From Glutamicibacter halophytocola (GTDB taxonomy: Bacteria > Actinomycetota > Actinomycetes > Actinomycetales > Micrococcaceae), in assembly GCF_001302565.1 (NCBI RefSeq), contig NZ_CP012750.1, positions 1,612,001 to 1,676,000 of the forward strand: DNA of 64,000 nt. The letters run 5' to 3'. The position numbers and the translations under genes were made by a program. Below the pieces are notes generated by a model, which was not told where the DNA came from, did not search any database, and saw only the letters and a program-made list of their open reading frames with translations. Positions 55,870-64,000 of the stretch are shown here, piece after piece. Numbering within the stretch: the first letter of the stretch is position 1; each line of letters begins with the position of its first letter.

Positions 55870-57384
55870 ATGGCTCTGTTTAGAAGGCGCAGTAAAGCTT
55901 CAAGTGGCAACGTTTCGCATGCGGTGTCCCCGCCAGATCAGGGCGAGCCCGCAGCGCCAGTGATCCCCGCGGCGCGCGCCAAGGCCACGGCTCCGCAAAT
56001 TTCCGGTGATCCCGAAACGGTGGCAGAGGCCGCTGAGCCGCAACCGGCCGGAGTTTTTGTCAGCGTCATCATTCCTGTTTACAACTCAATGCCCTACTTG
56101 ACTGAATTGCTCAACTCCCTGGAACTGCAGGACTTGGACAAGAGCCTTTACGAGGTCATTGCAGTCAACGACGGATCCACTGATTTTGGCGGGGAGATCC
56201 TGGATGTCTATGCCAAGCGCAACGACAACTTCACCGTCGTGCATCAGGAAAACAGCGGGTGGCCGGGCAAACCGCGCAATGTCGGAACTGCACTGGCCAA
56301 GGGCGAGTATGTTTTCTATGCGGATTCTGATGACACCTTGGGAACCGAAGCGCTGCGCCGCATGCGCGACTTCGCCTTGGAGCATGATGTAGATGTCCTC
56401 GCCCCAAAACTCGTTCCCGTTGGCGGTCGAGTGATCCGCACTTCACTGTTCTCTTCAACCCAGATCGATGTGCCACTCGAACAGATCTTTGCGACTTTGA
56501 TGCCGCAGAAGCTCATTCGCCGCCAGATGATCCTCGATCACGACCTGCGCTTTGCGGAGGAAAAAGTCCGTCTCGAAGATGGAATGGTGCTGGCAGGATG
56601 CTACCTGCATGCCAAGCGCGTAAGCGTCCTTGGCGATTACGACTACTACTACATTCGGGAACGCGGGGACGGGAACAACATCAGTGCCCAGCCTTTTGAG
56701 CCAATGGGCTACGTCGAATCCATGACGCACATCAGCAATACGATCCGCGCCAACACCCTTGACGATCCAGAGCTGGGCCGCCGCCTGATTGCAGGCCTAT
56801 TCAAGCGCAAGGGCTTGAAGTTCTTCGCCGGAGAGCGATTCTTGAAATACCGTGAAGCCCGCGCCAAGCTGTGGACGGCGGCATTCGGCCCATACGTCCA
56901 GGAGTTCCTGGCCGAGCGCACCGGCGAAGTGCTCAGCGAGCACGATGCTGCCAAGGCCGCGGCAATTATTGCCGGGGACTACGAGGAACTGAAGCGGCTG
57001 GCGGCGAAGGATGATGACGTTGCTGGGCGCCCGGAGCTGATCAAGGCCACCAGCAAGAGCGATCATTTTGAATTGCGCTTCTCCAGCCCTGCCATCGGGC
57101 CGGCTCCTCGTGGAGTATATGTTGACGAACGCGAAACCGATCGTCGTCTTCAGTTCCCCATCGTGGAGCAAGACTCCGGGCAGTACATTGCCAAGATTTC
57201 CTACGCAACGTTGGGCGCCAGCTTCAAGGGCAAAGCAGACATACACGTCAATTACGACCATGCAGAAACCCGGCGTATTCGCATGCCGGCCAACGTCAAG
57301 GAAACAACACATGCCGGTGCCATTGTGTTCCGGACAGTCACCGGTGCGTTGAGCATCGATCTGCGCAAGGCGAAGCTCGCCTGA
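55870..57384 (+). CDS. Family 2 glycosyltransferase (TarS-like)
   Basis: 504 residues. After a 60-residue low-complexity, Ala/Pro-rich leader comes a GT-A domain: VSVIIPVYNSMPYL, NDGSTDFGG, WPGKPRNVG and YADSDD (DxD). The WPGKPRN and DSDD pattern and the C-terminal beta-rich domain recall TarS/TarP-type transferases that decorate wall teichoic acid with GlcNAc. It may glycosylate the polymer made by the 27-41 kb locus; that is inference. ATG 55870 follows a TTG at 55867. Confidence 0.82.
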   Translation: MALFRRRSKASSGNVSHAVSPPDQGEPAAPVIPAARAKATAPQISGDPETVAEAAEPQPAGVFVSVIIPVYNSMPYLTELLNSLELQDLDKSLYEVIAVNDGSTDFGGEILDVYAKRNDNFTVVHQENSGWPGKPRNVGTALAKGEYVFYADSDDTLGTEALRRMRDFALEHDVDVLAPKLVPVGGRVIRTSLFSSTQIDVPLEQIFATLMPQKLIRRQMILDHDLRFAEEKVRLEDGMVLAGCYLHAKRVSVLGDYDYYYIRERGDGNNISAQPFEPMGYVESMTHISNTIRANTLDDPELGRRLIAGLFKRKGLKFFAGERFLKYREARAKLWTAAFGPYVQEFLAERTGEVLSEHDAAKAAAIIAGDYEELKRLAAKDDDVAGRPELIKATSKSDHFELRFSSPAIGPAPRGVYVDERETDRRLQFPIVEQDSGQYIAKISYATLGASFKGKADIHVNYDHAETRRIRMPANVKETTHAGAIVFRTVTGALSIDLRKAKLA

Positions 57385-57395
57385 ACGCGCACAAG

Positions 57396-57441
57396 AAAAT
57401 GATGGAGTGGATGCCATAGTTGGCATCCACTCCATCATTTT
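57396..57441. terminator. Bidirectional terminator
   Basis: A 21-bp perfect stem, 57396-57416 with 57421-57441, around a TAGT loop. The A-rich start and T-rich end make it work on both strands, between the convergent glycosyltransferase and MFS genes. Confidence 0.9.
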
Positions 57442-57485
57442 AAAACCAGGTTCCGGCGCCGAGCGGTGCTGCGGGCCGCCGGTGA

Positions 57486-58754
57486 CTAGCGCGGGTTCTT
57501 GGGAGCCGGGGATTCCTCGTCCAACGCCACAGGGCGGATCGTGCGGGGAACCAGGGACCAGCCAATCAAGCCCACCAGGGCAACCAGGGCCGAGATTCCA
57601 AAGGCAATTTCATAGTTCAGCGTGTCAGCCAGGAAGCCTGCAAGCAGCGGGCCGATAATCGCTCCGAAATCCTGGCACATCTGGAAACCGGCCAAAGCCT
57701 TGCCGCCGTTGCGTCCGGTGCCGATGACATCGGAAACCGACGCCTGCTGCGCCGGCCCGAGGATGCCGCCGCCGAAACCGGCGAAAATCGAGCAAATGAC
57801 AAACCCGGCCCCCGAGGTGAAAATCCCCATGGATCCGATGGACAGCAGCAAGAGGGCCAAGCCAATCATGACTGGCATCTTGCGGCCCACCTTATCGGTC
57901 AGCTTCCCGGAGAATAGCAGTGCGCAGCCATTGCCAATGGCAAACAGCGCCATCGACAATCCGGCAATCGTGGTGCCCAAGCCCTGACCGAAAACGGATA
58001 AGGCAAAGAGCGGAATCATGCTGTTGCGGATGCCGAAGGCCAGCCATCCGTAGCTGAAACCGGAGAACAGCGCCGCGCGATAGGCGGGGGAGCTCAGCGC
58101 CTCCCGGGTCGTGACCACTTCGATCGCTTGGCGGGTCGTGGCAGAATCCTCGGCATCCCGATCCAGGTCGCGGCGGCGGCCCAGCGCGAAGTAGACCACG
58201 GCTGCAGCGATCACCAGGGCGGTGCCGTAAATGAAGAACGGCAGGCGCATGCCCAGCGGCGCCAAGAAGCTTCCGAGCACCGGACCGGCCACGTTGCCCA
58301 GCAAGAAGGCGCCGGCGTACAGCCCGGAAATGCGGCCGCGGGACTCTTCGGGTGAAAGCCGCGCAATCAAGGCCATCGCGGAAATGGTGAACATGGTGGA
58401 TCCGAAGCCGCCGAGTCCGCGAGCGATCAGCAACTGGGTGTAATCCTGGACAATTCCGCACAACAGCGTCGAGACGGCCACCAGCAAGACACCTGTGACA
58501 TAAATGCGCGGTTCCCCGAGCTTGCCCACCAACGCACCGGCCACCGGAGCGAAAATCAAACGGGTAAAGGCAAAGATGCTCACGATAACACTGGCCGCGG
58601 CCGCGCCGACATCAAAACTCACTGCATACTGCGGCAGGATCGGGGCAATGAGCCCAAATCCCAGAGCGATAATGAAGGCCGCCACCAGAAGGACGCCAAT
58701 TTCGCGGGGGATCGGCGCGCGTGAAGCCGCTGTGCGGTTGAATAACTTGATCAT
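57486..58754 (-). CDS. Major facilitator superfamily transporter
   Basis: 422 residues with about 12 hydrophobic segments. Motif A-like GALVGKLGEPR between helices 2 and 3, and a second-half copy SGKLTDKVGRK. Resembles drug:proton antiporters of the DHA1/TetA type. Substrate unknown. ATG 58754. It is convergent with the TarS-like gene and separated by a strong terminator, so a functional link is not implied. Confidence 0.85.
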   Translation of the reverse strand: MIKLFNRTAASRAPIPREIGVLLVAAFIIALGFGLIAPILPQYAVSFDVGAAAASVIVSIFAFTRLIFAPVAGALVGKLGEPRIYVTGVLLVAVSTLLCGIVQDYTQLLIARGLGGFGSTMFTISAMALIARLSPEESRGRISGLYAGAFLLGNVAGPVLGSFLAPLGMRLPFFIYGTALVIAAAVVYFALGRRRDLDRDAEDSATTRQAIEVVTTREALSSPAYRAALFSGFSYGWLAFGIRNSMIPLFALSVFGQGLGTTIAGLSMALFAIGNGCALLFSGKLTDKVGRKMPVMIGLALLLLSIGSMGIFTSGAGFVICSIFAGFGGGILGPAQQASVSDVIGTGRNGGKALAGFQMCQDFGAIIGPLLAGFLADTLNYEIAFGISALVALVGLIGWSLVPRTIRPVALDEESPAPKNPR

Positions 58755-59082
58755 TGCCGATGGCCTGGGGCTAAACAGGCCTTCCAGCCTTTCTACGGGA
58801 CAGATAAGGGCGATAGGGCCAAACTAAGTCTATGTCTTCCTGGTCTTTCATATTTTGGCTACATGATGATGGCTCGGTATGGATACCCCTAGGCTGGACC
58901 AGTCCATTCACCTGTCAGTTCACAATGGGCCGGGATATTGAGCAAAGTCGGCACGCGTATGATTGGCTAGAGTGAAATTCGGGCATGCATCCCTCAGGCG
59001 AGACGATGCCCTGTCTTATACCGCGTGATGAAGCTACGACCAATTCGCTGGTATTCGAAGTCGAACTACATGGAGGAAGAAC
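58755..59082. other. Intergenic region
   Basis: About 330 nt upstream of both the MFS gene and the pyruvyltransferase gene; no clear promoter boxes or structured RNA were recognised. Confidence 0.4.
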
Positions 59083-60306
59083 TTGGCAGAGCTGGCCAAC
59101 GCCCATCATTGTGCTATTGCCGAATTGGCTAATGACCCCATCGGCAGCGCAATTTTTACGAAGTTGTCCAGTGACGACACGGAGATTCGTGCCGCGGTAC
59201 CTGTCCTGGGGTCGACCGTTGCAGTCCGATGCGTGCCTTCGAGCGAGGGATATATTGTCGGATGCGTCGGAACTAATGCCGCTGCCCTCCAATGGCTTAA
59301 CGACGTGCTGATTACGCAGGCATCGGTGGAATTCGATGTGCATGGCAATCCAATGCATGCGCTAGCCACCCGCGTGCCAACCGGAAATGTCCCGGCAGAG
59401 ATGATCCGCGCGGGACAAAAATTATTGGCATTGCGCAGGCAAGAGGAAGTTGGGGCTTTCGACCCGGGAACCCACATTCCCATGCATTGGTACTCGGCCA
59501 AACTCAATTTTGGCGACTGGGTGGGTCCACAAATGGTCCAGGCATACTCGGGTCGCCAACCAATTCAGTTCAACCGCCCCGGAACCAATGCCCGCGCCTT
59601 GTTCAGCGTTGGTTCGATTGCAGGCAAGATCAACCGGCACAATGTTGATGTCTGGGGCAGTGGCTTGATGCGTCCATTGACGATCAAGGAAGTTGAAGTG
59701 CGCAAGCGGCTCAAAGGGATTAAGGTCCACGCAGTGCGCGGCAAGCTGACCCGTCGCGAACTGCAAGATTCACTCGGTTGGGAAGTTCCCGAGGTCTATG
59801 GCGACCCAGCGCTACTTTTGCCAGATGTAATCCCGCCCCAGGACCAAGGTCATGGCCAAGTCGCAGTCGTTCCGCACTACGTTCATTTGCCAAGAATTGA
59901 CCACAATGCTGTGAGCGGACGAGTGGTAGATGTGCGCAATGATGTCAAGACGGTCGTCGAGGAGATCGCCGGGGCCCAAGCTGTGGTGTCCAGCTCCTTG
60001 CATGGTTTGATTGTTGCCCAGGCATATGGCGTGCCCTGGGTATGGCTTGACGTCATTGACCACCAGCTGGGGGGCAAGGACTTCAAGTTCGAGGACTTCT
60101 TCAGCTGTCTGGACCGCGAGGCCGTAAGCCGGATACAGGTCAGCGCAAGCGAGCTCGCAAGTATCGATCTAGCGGCACTGGGAGCCAAAGCGACGCTGCC
60201 GGCGCTTCAGATTGACTTGTCCCTGCTAAGCGACGCGTTTCCGATCGATCCTGTGTCTGGCCCGCTACACGAAGATTTTCGTGCCCGTGTAGAAGTACTC
60301 CGCTAG
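59083..60306 (+). CDS. Polysaccharide pyruvyl transferase family protein
   Basis: 407 residues. The C-terminal two thirds match the CsaB/pyruvyltransferase family: HWYSAKLNFGDWVGPQM, VWGSGLM, VRGKLTRREL, YGDPALLLPD and SSSLHGLIVAQAYGVP. The first 125 residues are an extension I do not recognise. The family attaches pyruvate ketals to sugars in wall polymers and exopolysaccharides. The TTG start at 59083 is supported by GGAGGAAG 3-5 nt upstream. Confidence 0.83.
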   Translation: MAELANAHHCAIAELANDPIGSAIFTKLSSDDTEIRAAVPVLGSTVAVRCVPSSEGYIVGCVGTNAAALQWLNDVLITQASVEFDVHGNPMHALATRVPTGNVPAEMIRAGQKLLALRRQEEVGAFDPGTHIPMHWYSAKLNFGDWVGPQMVQAYSGRQPIQFNRPGTNARALFSVGSIAGKINRHNVDVWGSGLMRPLTIKEVEVRKRLKGIKVHAVRGKLTRRELQDSLGWEVPEVYGDPALLLPDVIPPQDQGHGQVAVVPHYVHLPRIDHNAVSGRVVDVRNDVKTVVEEIAGAQAVVSSSLHGLIVAQAYGVPWVWLDVIDHQLGGKDFKFEDFFSCLDREAVSRIQVSASELASIDLAALGAKATLPALQIDLSLLSDAFPIDPVSGPLHEDFRARVEVLR

Positions 60307-60323
60307 CCCGGAATTGCCCATCG

Positions 60324-60370
60324 ACAAAGCCCACCTGGTCAGATGCGGAAGTGTCTGGCAGGTGCTTTGT
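60324..60370. terminator. Bidirectional terminator
   Basis: Outer stem ACAAAGC (60324-60330) with GCTTTGT (60364-60370) and inner ACCTG/CAGGT pairing, between two convergent genes. Confidence 0.7.
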
Positions 60371-60398
60371 CTATTGCCGCAAGGCTTGCCGCCTGACG

Positions 60399-61328
60399 CT
60401 ACGAATTTTTCTCGCCATCAGTAGTCACTGCGGTGGCTTCGGGGCGCGGTGCGCCCTTGAAGACATTCTCATAGCTGTTTGAGAGATGGCCGATATCCAG
60501 CGCTCGTTTTCCGGCCCCAGCAAGGCGATGGGCAAGGATCCCTCCGGCGGGCCCTAAGGCGATGAGCACGAGTTCACAGTCGCTGTCGGCAACGAGAGCT
60601 TGAACGCGATCCAAATCGTCGTACGCTCCCACTGGTTTCGAATAAATGAACTCGTGGCTCGCAAGGTTGTCGAACAGCTCAGGAATCAGATCAAATCGTG
60701 ACCCTTCACCGGTCACGATAGCCACCTTTTTGCCATCCCATACTTGACGCCACAGATCAACGGCACGCTGTCCCAAGGTCGAGAAGGCTTGGGGGCGAGT
60801 AACGTGGGCGCAGGCGTAGGCGCGGTCAGAAGCTGTAAGCTGCACTAAGCGCGGCCATAGTTCCTGATACACGCCGGACCAATGTGCATCACGGAACAGC
60901 TGGGGAAAACCAACTGCCAAATTGGCATCATTGCTGGTGAAAACATTCCGAAGGTCTTCTTGGAGTTCGGGGGAGTTCTTCTGAAAGCGAAGATTGAAAT
61001 CATTGAGCAGCATGAGCCGGAACTCGCCGTCACCGAAACGGGACATGGACACATCCGTTGTGGCTAGCAGTTCCAGAGTTTCCAGCAGCGTTTTGACTTG
61101 ATTGCGGTGGAACTTTGATACCTCCTGCATGACTTCAGAGGTTGCCGCAAGCCGGATAGTTTCGAGCTCCCGTCGATGTGTCTTCAGCTCATTGTGAATC
61201 TGGCGCAGCAGGGTCTTCTGATCCGGGTCGGCAGTAATTGGCGGGTCCAGCGTTACTGCGATTGGCTTGCTATTGACTACTTTGACGCTGAAAATTCTGT
61301 TGGCGACTTTTCGAATGCGATCTAACAT
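60399..61328 (-). CDS. GT-D fold glycosyltransferase domain protein (DUF1792-like)
   Basis: 309 residues. The motif SRFGDGEFRLML near residue 107 matches the DxE-type metal site of the GT-D family; GKKVAIVTGEGSRFD and LIALGPAGGILAHRL complete the fold. A coiled-coil-like stretch occupies residues 30-90. The first frame opens at 61370, but ATG 61328 has GAGGA 7 nt upstream. Probably adds glucose or a related sugar in a surface-glycan pathway; the acceptor is unknown. Confidence 0.78.
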   Translation of the reverse strand: MLDRIRKVANRIFSVKVVNSKPIAVTLDPPITADPDQKTLLRQIHNELKTHRRELETIRLAATSEVMQEVSKFHRNQVKTLLETLELLATTDVSMSRFGDGEFRLMLLNDFNLRFQKNSPELQEDLRNVFTSNDANLAVGFPQLFRDAHWSGVYQELWPRLVQLTASDRAYACAHVTRPQAFSTLGQRAVDLWRQVWDGKKVAIVTGEGSRFDLIPELFDNLASHEFIYSKPVGAYDDLDRVQALVADSDCELVLIALGPAGGILAHRLAGAGKRALDIGHLSNSYENVFKGAPRPEATAVTTDGEKNS

Positions 61329-61803
61329 GCGGAAATCCTCTTTCACTTCAGCTCTTGTTGAGCTTATCATTCTCCTCTTGCGTCATTTCCACTTCAATTG
61401 GCGCTGCAGACACATATACAGCAGGTTCTGACTAGGAAAATCATCAATGGGGTCAATCAGTGATCCCGGATCAACCCGCAGGCTTTGAAAGGATAATCGT
61501 CGAACAGTGGGCCGTATTTGAAGCCGCTGATCCAGCGTGGCGCGCTCGTGCTTCATATCGTCCAATGGCGACATCATTTCGATGATAATCTGCGGGCCTG
61601 CCGGGCAGGACCAGCTTGTCGGGCCCGTGCTCCAAGGAGGGGCTCCTTGCTTGACGATTTGCAGCCGAGATTCAGCAGCAGCGGCACTGCCAGCGGGCCT
61701 CGCCGGTCGAGCTCCAAGAAATATCGAGAAACAAGGCTCTTCTTACATGGTGCAGTACGGGGCATCGTCCCCAAAGGCGAGGAGGTGTGAGACGATTTAA
61801 CAC
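61329..61803. other. Non-coding stretch upstream of ftsY
   Basis: 475 nt without a supported gene; overlapping short frames on both strands have no ribosome sites. Two small hairpins occur (CAAGGAG/CTCCTTG near 61638 and GGGG/CCCC near 61762), possibly part of the ftsY leader. Confidence 0.4.
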
Positions 61804-62985
61804 GTGTCTGATTCGCTTACATTAACCATCATCATTGTCGCGGTTGTTGCCGTGGTGGGCATTGGCGTCGTTGCCTTTGTCACCAAGGGCCGCAAGCCCA
61901 AGACTCCATATACTTCCGAGCGCGATGCTGACGACCTGCCAGCCGGTCAATCCGCGGAAGGCACGACCGAGGTTGTTGCTGACGCCGCCGGTGCAACCGA
62001 TGCGGCCGTCGCTGTTGAAGAGCCCGTCGTACCGGTAACGCCGCAGTTCGATGTTCCCGAACCGGTCCAGGGCCGATTGGCGCGACTGCGTGCCCGCCTG
62101 ACCAAGTCCAACAACATGTTCTCCAAGGGACTGCTGGCACTGCTCAGCCAGGACACCATTGACGAGGATGTCTGGGAAGAAATCGAAGAGAATCTGCTGA
62201 TGGCAGACCTCGGCACCGAACCAGCCATGGAGCTCGTCGATGCCCTGCGCGAACGCGTGAAGATCGAAGGCAGCAAGGATCCTGCCCGCGTGAAGGCCAT
62301 GCTCCGCGAGGAACTGCTCAAGCTCGTGGATCCAAGCCTGGACCGCAGCTACCTGCCTGAGCCGCACCCGGATCGTCCAAGCATCATCATGGTCGTGGGC
62401 GTCAACGGCGTTGGCAAAACCACCACCATCGGCAAAATGGCCCGTGTCCTCGTCGCCGAGGACAAGGACGTGCTGTTGGGCGCTGCGGACACATTCCGCG
62501 CTGCAGCCGCGGAGCAGTTGGCCACCTGGGGCGACCGCGTGGGTGTCCCAACGGTCCGCTCCGACATCGACGGTGCCGACCCTGCCTCGGTGGCATTCGA
62601 AGCAGTTTCTGCCGGCATCGACCAGGAAGTCGACATCGTCATGATCGACACCGCTGGCCGTTTGCAGAACAAGGTCGGTTTGATGGACGAGCTGGGAAAG
62701 ATCAAGCGCGTCGTCGAAAAGAAGGCCACCATTGACGAGGTGCTGCTCGTCTTGGATGCCACCACCGGCCAGAATGGCCTGCAGCAGGCCAAGGTCTTCT
62801 CGGAGGTGGTCAACGTGACCGGCATCGTGCTGACCAAGCTCGACGGCACCGCCAAAGGCGGCATTGTTGTCGCGATCCAGCGGCAGCTGGGCGTACCAGT
62901 GAAGCTGGTTGGCCTGGGCGAGGGCCCGGATGATCTGGCGCCGTTCAGCCCAGAGGATTTCGTGGACGCTTTGCTCGAAGGGTAG
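61804..62985 (+). CDS. ftsY: Signal recognition particle receptor FtsY
   Basis: 393 residues. An N-terminal membrane segment (about 5-25), an acidic A-domain to about residue 80, then the NG GTPase. G1 GVNGVGKTT near residue 199, [11 protein letters not shown]3 DTAGR near 282 and G4 TKLDG near 344. Docks ribosome-SRP complexes at the membrane. GTG start; the nearest GGAGG is 17 nt upstream, an unusually long spacing. Confidence 0.95.
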   Translation: MSDSLTLTIIIVAVVAVVGIGVVAFVTKGRKPKTPYTSERDADDLPAGQSAEGTTEVVADAAGATDAAVAVEEPVVPVTPQFDVPEPVQGRLARLRARLTKSNNMFSKGLLALLSQDTIDEDVWEEIEENLLMADLGTEPAMELVDALRERVKIEGSKDPARVKAMLREELLKLVDPSLDRSYLPEPHPDRPSIIMVVGVNGVGKTTTIGKMARVLVAEDKDVLLGAADTFRAAAAEQLATWGDRVGVPTVRSDIDGADPASVAFEAVSAGIDQEVDIVMIDTAGRLQNKVGLMDELGKIKRVVEKKATIDEVLLVLDATTGQNGLQQAKVFSEVVNVTGIVLTKLDGTAKGGIVVAIQRQLGVPVKLVGLGEGPDDLAPFSPEDFVDALLEG

Positions 62986-62994
62986 TAGGCAACG

Positions 62995-63040
62995 ACAGGC
63001 CGGGTGGGCCCCGCTATGGCGGTCCCACCCGGCCTGTTTA
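62995..63040 (+). terminator. Terminator after ftsY
   Basis: A 14-bp perfect stem (62995-63008 with 63024-63037) followed by TTTAT. Confidence 0.85.
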
Positions 63041-63346
63041 TGCGCCAAATTCGATGCGCCACGCCGATGCCGATCAGTTGATGAAAATCTGGACCGGCAG
63101 GGACATTGCCGGCCTGAACGCTTCGTTGCGCCTTGTCAATGCCAAAAATGATGCGTATAGCCGCAGCCAGGGCATCCAAGCAGCCGCTTGTGGATGCCCA
63201 GTATTCCCAGAAACATGCCAGTTACCTTCGGTAGAAATGAAGGCTGGAAGTTTAACGTGAAATTACTACACCTGAACATCAGATGACGTTGGCACGACCA
63301 ATTGTCTGGATCGTTCGGTCTCCACCCGCAAAGGATCTCTTAGGAC
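63041..63346. other. Non-coding stretch before the acyltransferase
   Basis: About 300 nt with no supported gene; presumably the promoter region of the acyltransferase. Confidence 0.4.
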
Positions 63347-64000
63347 GTGTTGTCGAACCAAGACCTGCCCTTGCCCATTCAACGCGACCCGAGGCCCAGG
63401 GCCTTCCGCGCTGACATCCAGGGACTTCGCGCCATTGCCGTTGGCATTGTGGTGCTCTATCATTTCTGGGGACATTATCTTCCAGGTGGATTCGTCGGCG
63501 TTGACGTCTTCTTTGTCATCTCGGGATTCCTGATCACCTCGCACCTCATTTCCAAACCGCCAAAGAATGTGGCAGATGTCGGGCGTTTCTGGATGCGCCG
63601 AGTCAAGCGGCTTATCCCGGCGTCCTTCGTCGTGATTCTTTGCAGCGTCGTGGGAATTTGGCTCATAGCCCCCACTACGGTGTGGCAAGACTGGGGCTTG
63701 CAGGCCATAGCTGCGACCTTTTATTTCCAGAATTGGTTCCTCGCCCTCACCAAGGTCGATTATCTGGCCGAAGGCGATGCCGTAAGCCCGTTCCAGCATT
63801 TCTGGTCGCTGTCCGCAGAAGAGCAGTTTTACTTCGTGTGGCCAATCCTGATTGGCGCTCTGGTCATTGTGGCGCTGCGGTTCCAGCGGAAGCCTGGGAC
63901 CATGGCGCTAGCTGGAGTAGGCACAGTCTTTGCTGTGTCCCTGGGGTATTCCATCTACGCCACGGCCACGGATCCGGGCAGCGCTTATTTCTCCACCTTC
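63347..64000 (+). CDS. Acyltransferase-3 family membrane protein (OafA/YrhL type), cut by window end
   Basis: The frame is open to the window end: 218 residues visible. RADIQGLRAIAVGIVVLYHF (catalytic Arg and His), GGFVGVDVFFVISGFLI, RRVKRLIPAS and FQHFWSLSAEEQFY are classic for the family, with several membrane segments. It moves acetyl or other acyl groups to surface glycans; SGNH-fused versions exist but the C-terminus is missing here. An in-frame TAG at 63341 means the start is GTG 63347 or TTG 63350. ffh does not follow ftsY directly, as it does in some genomes. Confidence 0.87.
   Translation, partial: MLSNQDLPLPIQRDPRPRAFRADIQGLRAIAVGIVVLYHFWGHYLPGGFVGVDVFFVISGFLITSHLISKPPKNVADVGRFWMRRVKRLIPASFVVILCSVVGIWLIAPTTVWQDWGLQAIAATFYFQNWFLALTKVDYLAEGDAVSPFQHFWSLSAEEQFYFVWPILIGALVIVALRFQRKPGTMALAGVGTVFAVSLGYSIYATATDPGSAYFSTF

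Noticed and set aside
61518..61800. Two overlapping plus-strand frames before ftsY
   Set aside because: Arg/Ser/Pro-rich translations, no ribosome site; not believed coding.
61822..63048. 408-codon minus-strand frame opposite ftsY
   Set aside because: Fully antisense to a certain gene; it arises from the codon bias of ftsY and shows no family motif.
1..64000. CRISPR arrays, insertion sequences, integrases, prophage
   Set aside because: No regularly spaced repeats, transposase or phage structural motifs were seen in any frame I examined.

Overview
The window is a moderately GC-rich chromosomal segment of an actinobacterium, most likely a member of the Micrococcaceae (Arthrobacter/Glutamicibacter type). 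The inference rests on gene order typical of that group: an IclR regulator divergent from leuCD; murA-plsC-gpsA-ddl-DUF3515; DAK2-recG-rsmD followed by coaD; YceD-rpmF-rnc-mutM; and smc and ftsY further on. A zinc-ribbon-free L32, frequent GTG/TTG starts and LCP wall-polymer ligases fit the same assignment. The genus is inferred from content, not from a database search.

Layout. 0-4 kb: end of ilvE, galE, a fumarylacetoacetate-hydrolase-family gene, gltX. 4.4-4.6 kb: tRNA-Gln(CUG) and tRNA-Glu(CUC). 4.7-9.1 kb: two overlapping dynamin-like membrane GTPases and thiL. 9.2-12.1 kb: IclR regulator and leuCD. 12.3-16.6 kb: murA, plsC, gpsA, ddl, ending in a 52-nt perfect palindrome. 16.7-25.6 kb: DUF3515 lipoprotein, LCP protein, DAK2, recG, rsmD, a spermidine-synthase-like protein, an aminotransferase, coaD and galU.

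25.9-41.4 kb is a wall glycopolymer (teichoic-acid-type) locus: SGNH hydrolase, a second LCP ligase, a TagGH-type ABC exporter, two GT2 glycosyltransferases, a CDP-alcohol phosphotransferase, TagD, and four CDP-glycerol glycerophosphotransferase-family proteins. One of the four is a double-domain protein of about 1170 residues, and two are tandem paralogues on the opposite strand. GalU and GalE could supply UDP-sugars, TagD a CDP-activated polyol, the TagF-like enzymes would polymerise, TagGH export and LCP attach the chain to peptidoglycan.

41.7-44.2 kb: YceD-rpmF-rnc-mutM. The start of rnc carries a perfect 16-bp inverted repeat inside the coding sequence, a plausible RNase III substrate for autoregulation. 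44.2-50.2 kb is an accessory stretch with a decayed Abi-family phage-defence gene, an MmpS-like membrane protein, an alpha/beta hydrolase, a rhodanese and a serine hydrolase. smc follows. 53.9-61.3 kb is a second surface-carbohydrate island: a hydrolase-TPR fusion, a TarS-like GT2, an MFS transporter, a pyruvyltransferase and a GT-D glycosyltransferase. ftsY and a truncated acyltransferase-3 gene close the window. Several convergent gene ends carry long, nearly perfect palindromes that look like bidirectional terminators. No CRISPR array, insertion sequence or prophage was seen.
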